Shown: in pieces, positions 36,157 to 48,568 of the stretch
Layout: every line of letters begins with the position of its first letter
How positions within the stretch are numbered: position 1 is the first letter of the stretch
From: Albula goreensis
Taxonomy: Eukaryota; Chordata; Actinopteri; Albuliformes; Albulidae
Reading direction: 5' to 3'
NCBI GenBank assembly: GCA_022829145.1
Contig: CM040751.1
Coordinates: 6,203,364-6,267,363, forward strand
Length of the DNA stretch: 64,000 nucleotides
Translations under genes and position numbers: made by a program
Notes under the pieces: generated by a model
What the model was told of the DNA's origin: nothing
The model's database searches: none
What the model saw: only the letters and a program-made list of their open reading frames with translations

Positions 36157-39100
36157 TCATGAGCAAACACAAAAGCCAAAATATTTCCTGAATAAATGCT
36201 CTCCTTTGACTATCTCTCACCACACGTACACACCCTGTTATTTGGGTGACAAAGTCCTCTCAGACTGTACAAGGGAATATAAATGTGCCCCAAACATTTC
36301 ATGGGATGAAATAAGACTCCACTGAATCAAACACGGTTTAATTCCTCCCTTGTAGGATTATAGTTAATTGCATTTTTGTAGTTTTTGTCGTACTGCTGTT
36401 TGGATGCATTCAGAGTCTGTTTATGAAACCTGGTTAAATGTGCTGGCATTTCGATACATTCCTTTCACCTGTCAGTGCGGAGAACATTTGACCTTGTTTT
36501 CTGCCCATCTTTAATCTGGGCAGAGACTGAAGCCAAAATGAGTCAGAATATACATGATGGCAAGGGCCAGTTTAACATGATTTGCATTGATTTGGAATAT
36601 AGCTTCCAGCAATACAATGAGTTCATTATCTTTGACACATTCAAGATGGCGGTCACTGGTTCAGAATCTTATTTTAGTCAATCTTCATCTCCAAAGGCGC
36701 TCCCTGGCTTTCAGGCCTGAAGCCTAATGAGTGGCCCATTGGTGGTTGTTCCTTTTGTCTTCCTCTATCCTTTTGTACAGTGCATACAGAGTCTAATCAA
36801 TGGCCTTTGCAAGGTTTCTCCTAATATGGTGTTCAGCAGCCACATGTTGACATGTTTGTCGTCCTTGATTGGTCAGCGATCGTACTGCTGTGGAGGTTTT
36901 TATGGTGGAGCATTCATTTTTCTGTTTAATCTTGCATTGAGTATTTATTCTTTCTGATGGGTTGTTTCGTTTCGTCATGGATGTCACTTCATCATCTGTT
37001 AAGCCACATCATTTATCAGTTTCATCCTGTTTCCCGTACATGTCAAAGACAACCATATCAAACCGGAGTTTATTTGCTGGAAGTTGGGGACACTGATACT
37101 GTTTAAATGTTCAACTGGATAACACAAGTTAAAAGCAATAGAATAGTCAATTCCCATGCAGTCGCCAGTCAAAAATAAGTATGAGGAGAACACAGTGACA
37201 TAGTGGGGGGGGCACTCTGCAGTTTTATGCCTCAGTGTCCTGTCTCCTGGGCTCGGTCAGGCCACATAATCTCATCATTATCACATGCAATATTGACCCT
37301 GGCCTGGTAACATGGGAAGCACCCCATGGTGACCATTATCATCCACTCCTGGACAGAGTCCACATCATTGGCCTGACAAGCTTTGTCCATTGTCTGGAAC
37401 AGCTCCTCTACTACACAGCTGTTTCAGATTCAGTCCATTCCTCGTCAAGGAATATGTATTTATGTGGCGTCTCTCTGACTGCAAGATTGCGCACATCAGT
37501 GATTACACACCTTGCACACAAACCGTACATTTACTTCATGTCCTACTATTGTAGTACATGTACATATGTAAAAAAAAACATGTACTGCACTGTAGTTTTG
37601 AAAGAGTAGGCCATAATATAGACTGCACTGTAAACTGCCCAAAAACATTGTCCTGACTTGTCTTGGGCTCTTTCATATTCCCTTTCAAGAGGAGCACAGA
37701 AGACTTGTTTCTTTTATTGTCTGTTGGGAAGGACATGGTCAAAGTAGAAATGCTTATTTGATGAACTCCCAGAAATACAGATACTCTGAATTTCTCTTAA
37801 ATCAATATCATTGTTGGTTATGACCATGTTGACAATTGCAGTTTTACTCTTTGAACTGTAACCGTGATGTGACGAAATGACCTTGTATTCTTTCAGCTCT
37901 GCAGAAATAGAAAAGTACTGTAAGGCTGTCACCATTTATTCCCACAAAATATAAAAATAAATCCCAAGTTCATGCAATTCTGTAAACTTGTACAATATTC
38001 AAATACACTACATTGCATTTTCAGCACAGTTTCAAAGTAAACATTTATGTGCCACAATAGGTGGACAGAAAGCCAATGTTACAGTCGGAAGAAGGGAATT
38101 ACCTGTTTTCTTATCTGAAGGTCATGATCATTGAGGTGACTGTGAATCAGCGGTCAGATTTGGCTGAACTCTTTGCCCAGTTTCTCCCATTGCACATATC
38201 TTTTATGAGACAAATGATCTCCTTGCTCAACTTTTTTTTTTTTTTGTCCTTGTCTCTGTCATACTTTTCTGTGTCCCTTTCTGGCTGTTTTGCCACTGTC
38301 AAAATCCGATGTTCCAAAGTACATGCGTGCACCTGCATTCATCTTTATTCATCCCAGGGAGCTGATTGGTTGCGTTAACAATTTGGCTTTGAAGTGTTTG
38401 CACCTGGAGAGTTGAGTGTAAAGTTGAGGTGTAGATAGCTGGGCTAATGACACACTGCCGATGCCTTCTAAATGAGCACACAGTGCAACCTCTGATTTAT
38501 TCATTTGAGTGTCGAGGTTTGCACAAAAGCGAAAAAATTTGCAACGTGTGCAAACAGCTGAATCGTATTTGTTGTCCGAAGAAATTTGTCTGTCTTTGGT
38601 GCCTGAATCTCGGCTTTATTTTGCTCATAACCAGTTTTTGTGTAATCAACTGTAAAGCATCTATCATTGAGGGAAAAAGTGTCAATTGACATGAGAATGG
38701 TATACAGCAATCCACATGGTGTGAAATGGAAACAATTGGAACAGGACCATGCTGCGATTTCAGTCTGTCCACGACTATCTGACAAGATATAAGCCAGCTT
38801 TTACTCCTGGCAGACGAAATGAAGACACAGACTCCAAACATCCCTCATTTTAGTGTGACTGCGTTGAGATGGAGTCATTGAGAAAATGACTCTTGGTTCA
38901 TCACCCACTTATTTGGGATCCCAGTAATTCAACCTGGAAATGTATTTTCGAGGAGGAATTTATATGGGGTAAAACTATGTGAAGAACAAAAGCATGTTTC
39001 TTTTGGTGCAGCTCAAGACCTGGAGTCATCAAACCACAACTCGCTCACATATACAAGTTGAAACCTTTGACAGCTTCCATTCTGGTCAATTTCATTTTCA

Positions 39101-39217
39101 ACTTTAAATATTGTTGTGTAAATCAAACTGCATGGTAACAATCAACATAATATGAGTCACACCTACAACAAGGCATTTTGCAGGATACACATACCTGCAT
39201 GCATGCACAAATTATTT
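36157..39217. other. Gene-free stretch
   Basis: A 124-codon plus-strand frame at 37235-37609 is the longest outside repeats in this part, but it has no recognisable domain. A small hairpin is possible at 37553-37586, where AGTACATGT pairs with ACATGTACT across an A-rich loop. Poly(T) at about 38230-38245. No gene is supported. Confidence 0.45.
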
Positions 39218-39249
39218 TGTGTGTGTTGTGTGTGTGTGTGTGTGTGTGT
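39218..39249. repeat. (TG)n microsatellite
   Basis: A TG run interrupted once by TTG. It is a simple repeat. Confidence 0.93.
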
Positions 39250-40622
39250 CATGCATGAATTACATAACAAACTCATTTCACTATTTATGCAGATATTATT
39301 TATACACATCGGTCCTTGTTAAAAAAATAAATCTCAATATTGTGCACACTTCAAAGATGTTTTACCATGTCCTTGAAATGTGCACATTATACAAGTCGTG
39401 TTTTTTTCCCAATTTCCAAGGATATCACATGTATGTATGTGTGCACCTTTGATCATGCATCCCAATGCTGGGGATAAAAGGTAATTATGGCAGAAAAATA
39501 TGCCCCATCTGCCAAAGGCAGCTGAGAAATTTCCACTGGATTCTGGGTACAGATGCGCCAAGTCGATGTTCTCCACCTTCATCTCCTATCCAATCAAAGC
39601 TGCATCCACACAACCACAATATACCTCTTTGTGTATGATTAATTTTGGAATATCGAAGAGCAACTTATTCCTTCATCAAACACTTTCAGAACTTGATGTT
39701 GCTGTGGCCACACCATTATTTATTCAGCACAGCATAGTGTGTGTGGATTTTTGGTGCCTACTGTGTATGTGGAACTGTAAAATACAAGAACAAAATCAAT
39801 TTGCATTTACAAAAGTATTTACAAAGACCATAAATGAGACAAAAAGCAATAAAAAATATTGCTGGAGGTGCATTTCTTTTGTGAGCATAAACATGCATTT
39901 AATTAATCTATGAATAATAGTGGATGAGCGGGTAAGCATTGAGCTATTGTACATTTTTTTTCCCCCAACATTATTAATTGTCAACCAAATGTCATCTCTG
40001 ATTGTAGGTCTCATGTTAATGTAACATTAATTTTGACTGCGATCACTGAGACTTACAATTTCATGTCTGTGTACTTTGATTTACAGTTGTAGGATCACCT
40101 CAAATGAAAAAGTAAATGAAAGCATTTGGATATGTTGACCTGATTGTATCTACCTATTGGTTTCACTAATCAGAGAATTATTGTGATGTTTTGTGAACGA
40201 ACTAATCCGACCCACTTACTCAATCACACACACACACAATGGAAATTTGTGGCAGTGATATGTCATTACTGGGCTGTCTGAGGTGTTCTAGATAAAAACA
40301 TGCGCTCTGTGTTGATGTGGCTCGTTGTGAGCAGTTGTCCGTTGGAATGATGGATGGTTGTCCTTTCCCCATCTCACTCTATTTCCTCTTCCTGCCTCTC
40401 TCCTGCTCCACCCCAGAGGACAGGAAATGCAGTGCATCTCTCACTATCATCCAGCATATCCAAACTGGATTACAAACGCCGGTTGGTTTTATCGGATGGA
40501 GTGTGTTGTATTACGTCAATTCCACAGAACGTGCGCAAGGTTGTGAGTGCAATTCAATACCCTCTATATGATAATGTTTAGCAGTCATCCCAGAATTCTG
40601 TGGGCAACCCCACTTTGTACAT
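39250..40622. other. Gene-free AT-rich stretch
   Basis: Frames at 39500-39913 and 40317-40581 have no domain, and three overlapping frames in the latter indicate chance openness. A short (AC)n occurs near 40227-40238. Confidence 0.5.
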
Positions 40623-40672
40623 TATATTTATTCATTCGGCAGACACTTTTATCCAAAGCGACATACAAGGAA
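40623..40672 (-). mobile_element. SINE 3'-tail remnant, minus strand
   Basis: The sequence CATTCGGCAGACACTTTT followed by ATCCAAAGCGACATACAAG is the reverse complement of the 3' tail shared by many teleost SINEs and partner LINEs (GTCGCTTTGGATAAAAGYGTCTGCY type). The AT-rich TTATATTTATT on its left is where the SINE end would lie. No tRNA-like head or SINE body is visible to the right, so only the tail is present. Confidence 0.72.
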
Positions 40673-40959
40673 ACAGTGACATTCTGTAAACAATGTAACT
40701 TTGTAAACAGTGTATTACTATTTGGAGCAATTCCAGGACTGTATTAGACATCAGACGTTGGTAAATTGACAACAGTATGAATTGTGTTAACTAGGGAAAT
40801 GCTACCATTTGAATTTTTTTTGATGTTATGGTAATTTATTACATAATCCATCTTTTTTATTATTATTGCAGGTCGTGCTCCACAGTGCGCAACCTCCTTT
40901 GAGCACCCCGGATTCTCACATCCTAGTGTTATGCAATCATTCACTGATTCATCCCCAAA
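40673..40959. other. Short AT-rich spacer
   Basis: There is a small duplicated phrase, GTAAACAATGTAACTTTGTAAACAGTGTA, split as GTAAACAATGTA and GTAAACAGTGTA at 40686-40715. Nothing else is seen. Confidence 0.45.
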
Positions 40960-41450
40960 ATTTCCCCTTCCGGAAATTTCTCCAACCCCAACCCCCCCAA
41001 CATCCCACCTAACCCGCACCCCACTTCCTCACTCCCTGTGCCAGTGCCAGCTTTGGCACAGGCTCTCTGAGACCATCTGAGGCGTAATGCCGCAAACCGA
41101 AGATGAACGGACAGACGTGTGCGCCGCAGCGGAGGGAGGGGGTGGGTGGGTGGGTGAGGGAATAACGCAAGGTGCATATTGTGATAAATTGCCTGGCATC
41201 ATTACTGCCAGAGTGCACCTCCCACCCACGTTATCCGCCACATAAGGCCCTCCGCTGTGCGCTACAAACGCGGGAGCCGCGGGATACCGCTGTCTCCGTG
41301 TCCAAACGGCTTGGCGCGGCCCGTTTGACGCTCTCTCTGAACCGTCGATTATACCGACTCGGGGCCCTTACGTGCGTACACAAAATCCGCAGTCTCCCAC
41401 GCGAGGCCCCTGCGAATCCACACTGGAAGGTAACGGCATGCATTGTTTAT
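40960..41450. promoter_or_regulatory. CpG island with G-quadruplex run (candidate promoter)
   Basis: The first part is C-rich (CCCCAACCCCCCCAAC). The G-tract cluster at 41134-41160 has six runs of three or more G. A dense CpG segment follows to 41430, including CTACAAACGCGGGAGCCGCG, GGCTTGGCGCGGCCCG and CTTACGTGCGTAC. A donor-like CTGGAAGGTAACGG lies at 41423-41436. A 116-codon plus-strand frame (41172-41522) crosses the block without a known domain. Together this could be a first exon and promoter of a non-coding transcript, or a CpG-rich enhancer. Sequence alone cannot decide. Confidence 0.42.
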
Positions 41451-42111
41451 GCCCGATTCCCACATTCTCTCCACCACTGCTCCCAGAATATGGATGGGGG
41501 AAAATCACAATCCATAATGTAAGCCTGTACAAAGCACCACAACTAGGGGAAACGTCATGGGCGACTGACATTTCTTGACCAGGAAGCAAATTCCAGGGAA
41601 TGCAGGAGGAATGGCATTGAGCTTCATGTCCAACTCCAAGCTGTGTGTTGAACACCGCTGGATCGATCCCAAGTCCATTTAGAAATATGGCCTGGACAAG
41701 TGTTCTACCTGCAAAGCAGAGGCATCCCATAATTAGTTAAAAGCGGTATGCCCTCCCCAGGGTCTGCCTTCGCAGCTCTGTCTCTCTCTCCACTATTGTG
41801 GCATGTTTATATTCAAAGACAATTGTTTTTGACAGTGTGCATCTGCTCATAAGTCGATGGCTTTGAGGGGAATGTATTCAATGAAACGTACTCTTTGATG
41901 CAGCCGCTGTGAGATTAAATTTGCAGGCGGATGGTTGTGTAACTTCTTCTGCATGCGGGCTCTTTGTGCTGCTCACTTAAGGAGATGAAACAGTAAATGG
42001 AGAAAGCGAGGTTCTGTGCGGCACAGATGTGGCGGGGACAAAGGAACAAATAATTATCAGAAACTATCCAGAGATTAAGATTCCGGTGTAACAGAGATAA
42101 GGTGAATGCAA
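41451..42111. other. Gene-free stretch
   Basis: No exon or repeat is recognised. A minus-strand frame at 41368-41730 has no domain. Confidence 0.5.
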
Positions 42112-42133
42112 ATATATATATATATATATATAT
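42112..42133. repeat. (AT)n microsatellite
   Basis: Eleven AT dinucleotides followed by a T run. Confidence 0.92.
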
Positions 42134-42899
42134 TTTTTTTTCCCCATGAAACCTCATCAATGGTTTTCCAGAATTGAGAGTTCACAATGTCCTCTAAAGA
42201 ACAGTCTTTACCAGAGCTAAATAAAATATAACGAGAGATAACGACCACAACATAAAGGGGGGGGGACAGTACACTGTCTTAAAGCATAAGGGTAACGGGT
42301 AGTGTTTTACATTTCAGTGCTGCTAACACCTGTTTAATGATTTCATAATTACTGTGGAACGTTTTATTATGAACTACAATTCAGGTAAAATTGAACGAGT
42401 CACTTGCGCTGCTGTTGACACATGAAAAAGTGCAGTCATTGTAAATGATAATGTTATTCTATAATGACAGCTAACATTCAGTTAATGTGCAACAGGTCTT
42501 ATTTACAGTCTGTCAGTTTTGCTGCAACTTTATTTGAAGTGTTAATTGATGGTTACCGAAGGAACACGTATAGAATGGCCTGGAATATAGTCATGGTAAA
42601 TGCATTGGCGTTTTTTGTTCGGAAACATTATCGCATCTTGAATCTTTATTGTTGGGTGAATGGATCTATGTTCCCACAGCGCAAACTGAATTAACCCCAT
42701 CCCCGTTTTATTATAACCAGCCCACGGGGAATTCCGCCAGACACACATTAGGGGTTTATACATCAAACGGACATATTTGCCCTGCTTTAACACAGCGGTA
42801 ATTGGCACTTGTCTTGTTAAGACTTGTTACACAATATTTATTTTAGCAATCCATGAAATGCCACCGGAGGCCTTTGGGATAAATCAATTTTATTCAATC
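42134..42899. other. Gene-free AT-rich stretch
   Basis: A poly(G) of about ten bases sits near 42258-42267. The overlapping frames at 42464-42808 on both strands show no domain. Confidence 0.5.
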
Positions 42900-43160
42900 A
42901 ACAGGCAAATTCAGAGCCGGTGGGGTTATTGTTGTCACACGCATTACCGCGAAAGTGCCGGAGTTGCCTTTGGCCCCCCCATCCCTTAATTTAATTAAGG
43001 GTGAGGACGTGTGAAAGGCCAACCGCAGTCACGCATCGAGGGGCAAAGGGGGCCGTTTGTTGTTGGCCGGGGGTTTAGTCGGGGAGACGGACCCACGCCC
43101 CTCAGACTTGTAAATGTTTAATGCCTCTCCTGGCTAGACTCTCCAGCTCATTAATTCATG
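42900..43160. promoter_or_regulatory. GC-rich block with palindromic TAAT core (candidate enhancer)
   Basis: A perfect 8-bp palindrome, CCCTTAAT-TTA-ATTAAGGG (42983-43001), lies between GC-rich segments such as CGCATTACCGCGAAAGTGCC and CGCATCGAGGGGCAAAGGGG. Further on, CTCATTAATTCATGGGG (43148-43164) supplies another TAAT core. Mirrored TAAT sites are the usual target of dimeric homeodomain proteins. Regulatory function is inferred. Confidence 0.38.
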
Positions 43161-43659
43161 GGGACAGCGAGGCTCAGAGAAGGGTAGCGGGATGTGACAA
43201 GTGGCCATTAGCTGGTTATTCTTGCAGGTAATTTGGGAAGCAGAGGTTATGCGTCAGCTTTTGTCTTCATCCACAATCAACCCCCCACCCCTGCACCCCG
43301 CACCACCACCGACAAGAGCATATTTGGGAAAGGGATAGCAATCGGCCTGAGAATGTCCACCAATTTTCTGTACTTTCCTGTCCTTTCCCCACCCCTGTCT
43401 CACCCTCACCGACAACAGATATTTCCCTGCTATGGGACTGTCAGTGGTAATTCAGGTCAGCCTTCTGTCAGCCATCCTATGATCAGTGAGAATCCAGAGC
43501 ATGTGATCCACTCAGGGCCATGAATATTAATGGTAACACATACTCATGGAAATGTGTGTGTGCGCTCAGTTTTACACATTGGTTGGTGTTTGTTATACAT
43601 TAATTGAAATCAAGGCGTAGAGACTGTAATCCAGGTTAAAAACTGTGTCACAGCTGCTG
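43161..43659. other. Gene-free stretch
   Basis: C-rich phrases (ACCCCCCACCCCTGCACCCC reading into CGCACCACCACCGAC near 43278-43314) occur, but no gene or mobile element. Confidence 0.45.
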
Positions 43660-43685
43660 TTTTTTTTTTTTTTTTTTTTTTTTTT
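43660..43685. repeat. Poly(T) tract
   Basis: About 26 T residues. It may be the reversed tail of an old retroposed sequence, but no body is recognisable on its left. Confidence 0.9.
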
Positions 43686-44089
43686 GACCACAGCCTATAA
43701 GATCCAAACCCACATACAGTTTTTGATACACAATTTAAAACTGGAATTTATAAATATTCCTTACTGAAGAATTATCTACATAGATGCACCTTGTGTGTGA
43801 ACTTTTTAAGCAGCCGTTGTAATTCAAAACAGAATTGTTTAATTTCTCAAAGTATCAGTTCAACTTTGTCATTTCATCTGATGCAACCCGGTGATAAAAA
43901 TGACATGATCAAAAGACAGTGGTACTTGAAAGCATTCACTGTCCTTTGCGTATTTGCTATCTCTGCTATGCCAATCTAACATTTGTATATGCATGTCATC
44001 TAAGTCGCATAAACAGCAATTGTAATTTCCAAATTTGCGGGGTGGGGGTAAAAAGTGAAAGGCAAGGTTATATTAAACTGAATGAGTCA
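43686..44089. other. Gene-free AT-rich spacer
   Basis: Nothing recognised. The two short plus-strand frames that overlap here have no domain. Confidence 0.5.
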
Positions 44090-44420
44090 GAGACGCACCA
44101 CAACGATTGAAGGAATGAAGGCAGGCGTCTCCTTGTTGAGGGCAGAGACTCGGTTTGCGCGATTCTCAGGATGGGAACAGACCTCGCCCTGAGGCGAGCC
44201 AGGCGCAGCTGGACATCTCTTTCTAGTAGCATCGGAAAATCCCCCCGACGACAGATGAGCGGGTTCGCTTGGCAACACGCGGCGCCCGCAGCGTGACGGC
44301 GCTGACATTGGCCCATTTACAGACGGCAGACGGGAAAGGTCAAACCGGATTTAATTCCTGCCGGACAGAGGAGGGGGGAAAAGAAACTGCGATGGGGACG
44401 CAGTGAGAGAGAACGCGAAA
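44090..44420. promoter_or_regulatory. CpG-rich block (candidate regulatory)
   Basis: CpG-rich phrases include CAACACGCGGCGCCCGCAGC and GTGACGGCGCTGAC, followed by GACATTGGCCC and AAACCGGATTTAATTCC. The composition contrasts sharply with the T- and A-rich flanks. Two minus-strand frames overlap here in different phases with no domain, which argues against an exon. Confidence 0.33.
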
Positions 44421-44866
44421 CAAACTGGCTTCCAGTCATTGGATTTTTTTTTTTTTTTGCAATTTTCTACTGTGTTTTCCACAACAGAACTGTCAGGATG
44501 CATGTTTCGCATAAACGGCTCACATTACTGCATGCTGGAGGAAAGGAGATTCAATGACACATTTTTACATGAGAAATGAAGAATACAGCATGCTTGCAAT
44601 GGAATCAATGAGATCAATCTATATTTCCTTTGAGACAGAGATTTCCTTATAGACTTCAGTTACAGAGTGTGCAGTCAAAATTATATCAGGTCATGCTTCA
44701 GAATATCAAGAGTCACATGAGGGAACAATTCTCACATTATGAACAAAAAAAAAATGTGGCATGGAAGCATTCTTGTACTCGCCTGCTCAATCTGGCGAAC
44801 AAAACTAATGAGCAGACAAAAAGAACAGATTGGCAGTTGGAGTTGATCCATTTCCTATCTTGATTT
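44421..44866. other. Gene-free AT-rich spacer
   Basis: A poly(T) is present at about 44446-44458. A 77-codon frame at 44630-44863 has no domain. Confidence 0.5.
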
Positions 44867-44887
44867 AAAAAAAAAAAAAAAAAAAAA
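44867..44887. repeat. Poly(A) tract
   Basis: About 21 A residues. No retroposed body with a flanking duplication could be recognised upstream. Confidence 0.88.
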
Positions 44888-47800
44888 TCCAGTTTCTCTA
44901 ATCTCTTTTGTCTCATAGTTTTAAGCACTTTTTATAGATCGGTTTTTTTAATAGAAATATGTTTGTGTTAGATGATTTTATGGTAGGGATTTCGTTTAAC
45001 ATGCCACATTGTCCTCATGCCTTAAAGAAAATGTCTATTCCATTGTAATACAAGTTACTCCATACAATAATGCTTACTGTTATTAAATATTAAATATTTA
45101 CCCTTTGCCCCACAGGGATGACCAAAGGAAGTTTAAGCGTAAATTCACTTTTTCTCATTTCATGAGGAGGATTGAGTTATGATTAGAATGATAAGTCATG
45201 AGCGATCCAGGTAATTCACAGCAGTATCATGTATTACCAGCTGTGTGGAAGAGTCTTCAGAGCTTATCAAGGGCCGAGTCTCTTTGTATGGATCTGGAAT
45301 GGAATGCTTTATGGGGACGGTGTGGCGTCATGCGCTGAAAAATTACAGTGATATTTGTGGCACCACGAATGTGACTGACACTGCTGTATATGGGCATCGA
45401 CGCACATTTTGACGAGTGAGATTGCGTCGATGTGTCGGGTGTAAATCTTTCATCAGACTTCAATTTCTTTGTGAACTTAATTTCCTGTGATTCCGAAAGC
45501 CTTGTTCTCCACTGTACATCCATGCGACCTGCGACGAGAACATTGAGACACTTGCGCAGAACCGTTTTATCCTCTTGCAGAAATATGAAGCTAGTCTATT
45601 GACCATAAAAAACAGAATACCCCGAGGAATAGTGTTTACTAGGTCACTGGCAGATTTACTGTTAAAAGCTGCAAATTATTGGTTTCTGAAGGTTTGAAAT
45701 TGGGAGTGATGAAGTCTTGGCCAAATAAATGCTGCTCTGTCAACAGTCCTGTATGCACTGTTGTGTTGGGACGCCCACACGCCGGTAAATTTATAGAGCA
45801 AGGTTTTCCAAGGGAGACAAATTTACTGGCTGAGTGCAGGCAGAAACTCGTGAATCAATTCTGCCCATCTAAAGTGAACATCCAGGCCATTTGAGAAATT
45901 TCTGTCGAACTCAAACAGTTCGGAGATTGCGGCCAAGCTAAGGTTAGGATGAACGAGCGATCACAACCAAGGAACCTGACGCTTTTGAGTCTCGCTTTCT
46001 GATTGCTGTATTTTTCCTCTCACGTCCTTAGACTTGTTTTATTGTTTCACCTCTGAAGATGCTCAGCGATATTTGAGATTTTTTTGATGGTGGTTTTGTC
46101 ACTGGGTAAGAGGTACACCTCCTGGTGGGTCAAGTTTGCAAGGCAAGCACAGAGACCGAAACCTGGATTCAGTCCACATTTTGCTGAAACCAAAATTAAA
46201 TGTTTTTGTATGATTGTGGTCCTCAATTCCAGTCATGAATCATATGATATCCTGACTTTGGTGAGACCCAGGACTTAAAAACTCATTTAAACAAGTGCTT
46301 GAATGATTAATGCACCACACTTTTTTGTGGATCTGAAATTATCTACAATTTCAAAAAAACTGTGGCCCTCCAGGACTGGGACTCAACTGTTCATTTTCTC
46401 TGGTCCATCAAGTTAATTTCTTCATAAAAATAACTGTGCACTGGTTGGCAGGTATGTCAATCACAAAGTAATGGGTTGGTCGGTGACACAATACCGATAT
46501 GTTCATAATAAAATTAGTAATTCTGAACATTTAACGGAGGAAATTGCTCATTGCAGAGATGTAGCACCAGTCAAGCAGATCTTCTGTATTCCAGTCCAGG
46601 TTTTGTGATTAGGTGGTGCGTACCTATCTCAGTATCAAGAGACAGGCCATCACCAGGGCAACCTGGCTGGTGAGGGATGAAGTTGTGAGGGCCGGGTCAA
46701 AAGGTCACCTATTCAGTATTCTGTCTGGGCGCAGGGTGGGGGAGGGGGGATGAAAGGGAGAAAGGTGACAGAGATGAATCGAGGAGCGACTTGGCATCCA
46801 AGCCTTGGGCTGCTGTGTTGCTCCTGGCGGTCTCTGCTGTGACAAAACGCAGCAGGTGATCCTCATTCCAGCAACAGCGCCTCCAGTTAGCGAAGACACC
46901 AGATGCAGCCGCGCAGTGCGTTTTCCTAGAGCTCTTCAGATGTTCGCCAGTCAGCCTTGTACATCGCAGTAACGTACAGATATATGTGCATAATTGCCAT
47001 CAGTTTTTATGGTTTACTGGTATTGAAAGCACAGGCACAATTTTCTATGTAAATTGCAATCAGTTCATATGCTTTTTGTCAAAGAGAAAGAGACTCGGGT
47101 TGCCGCCGGACTGGGTTTCCTGGGATTAGGCTGGAATTCATCCTCTGTCTGGGAAAGTATTTTAAATATTACAGATTTTAATCAGCACAGATCTTGAGCG
47201 CTTCTTTTTCTTAGCACTCAACAACACATTCCGTACCCCCAAACCCCTGGTCAACAAACAAAACCGTCAGTCACCCCCAAAACTCCCATACCGACATGAG
47301 TTCCAGGAATATTTTCTGAGGGGTGACCCTGCTTTCAAGAAATTGTCACAGCCGAGATCCACAGAGGGCACCTCACGAGTGACCAATGGCAGCAGGACGG
47401 GACGGGGCAGGGCATGCGATGCACCCCTTCCCAAAGGGCCGCCGGGGCTAATGGTGAAAGACAGCAGAGAGGCATGGGAGAGTGACCTTTTAAAGGGTAA
47501 CATTTACACTTATTGACTGCAAAGAGAGCAGGAAACCTTCTGCGAAAGCATCCATTAGAACAATAATCATTCAAAGGGTATGTTTCTGTTCTGAATGCCT
47601 CCACAAACCCCAACAGGTCATGTAGTTATCTGTTTCTATATTTGTTAGCCGTTAACTGAATGAACAGCTTTTGTCGTAGTTTTGTAGTTATTTCAGATAA
47701 TAGTGTAACTCAGTCACAGGCATTACATAGTATTCTTCACTTATCTGTTTTCAAACTGCAGATTATGAAGTGCAATCTTTAGTCCTTTACTTTGTTAGGT

Positions 47801-48526
47801 GTCATATCAAGGTTATCTCGTCTGTAAAGACCTGACTATTTCGCGGTCGCCAGAAATTGTTCGCGGAGCTGCTTTCACTTACAAACATATTAAATGACAA
47901 ACCACAATAGCCGGATCAGAAAACATAGAGGTTAAAGTCAGTGGTTTGGGTCTGCTATCGGGACTACTCTAGATTTAAGGATACGCAAAAGAAGCCAGAA
48001 AACGACAAGACTGGGCCAAGGATTCCCGAGCTCGTGTACAACATTTCAGCCTCTGACACACAAACTGATCATGTCAAGAGCAGCTCTGCTGTTTCTGTTA
48101 CATCACAAATGTGTGCAAAACGGTAAAAAAGAAATGATAATTTATTTTAGGGTACATTCTAGTTATGATCTCAGAGGTGTCATCAGTATGGAAGAGCAAT
48201 ACTGCCTTTCTCCAATAATACAAGAAAATTTACATGCATACATCCCTGGCTCAAGATTGTACAGTTATATTCATGTACCGTTATTGTCATGTAAAAGGAT
48301 TAGGTAAAGTCCTTTGAGTAATTGTAATTATTCAATCATAATTAATTAACAATGATTACATTTGAATATTTAATCATGTGGATGCTAAATGGCATTGGAT
48401 ACATTTGGGTTCATAATATAACTACATGCAATTCCATTCTGGTAATGAGAAAAGGTATGTACATCACTTAATGCTTGCAGGCCAAGTGAATATTCTTGGC
48501 TTGGTTCCAACCATAATCATTCTTTT

Positions 48527-48527
<1 letters not shown>
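44888..48527. other. Gene-free stretch with small islands
   Basis: 46365-46400 (CTGTGGCCCTCCAGGACTGG) resembles a degenerate dispersed fish repeat. A G-tract cluster sits at 46734-46758. 47310-47500 is GC-richer with GACCAATGGCAGC and GGGCCGCCGGGGCTAATGG, and is a weak regulatory candidate. No frame with a domain was found. Confidence 0.42.

Positions 48528-48562
<35 letters not shown>
48528..48562. repeat. Poly(T) tract
   Basis: About 33-35 T residues, the longest homopolymer in the window. Its length is likely polymorphic or miscounted. Confidence 0.92.

Positions 48563-48568
<6 letters not shown>

Noticed and set aside
37553-37586. AGTACATGT/ACATGTACT hairpin as a small RNA gene
   Set aside because: The 9-bp stem with an A-rich loop is too short and is expected by chance in AT-rich DNA.
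37235-37609. 124-codon plus-strand frame as a gene
   Set aside because: No recognisable domain and no splice or promoter context. The length is within chance expectation for this much DNA.
41172-41522. 116-codon frame in the CpG island as a coding first exon
   Set aside because: Overlapping frames on both strands are also open and no domain is visible. It is kept only as a candidate non-coding exon or promoter.
43660-44887. Poly(T) and poly(A) tracts as evidence of processed pseudogenes
   Set aside because: No gene-like body or flanking target duplication could be found beside them.
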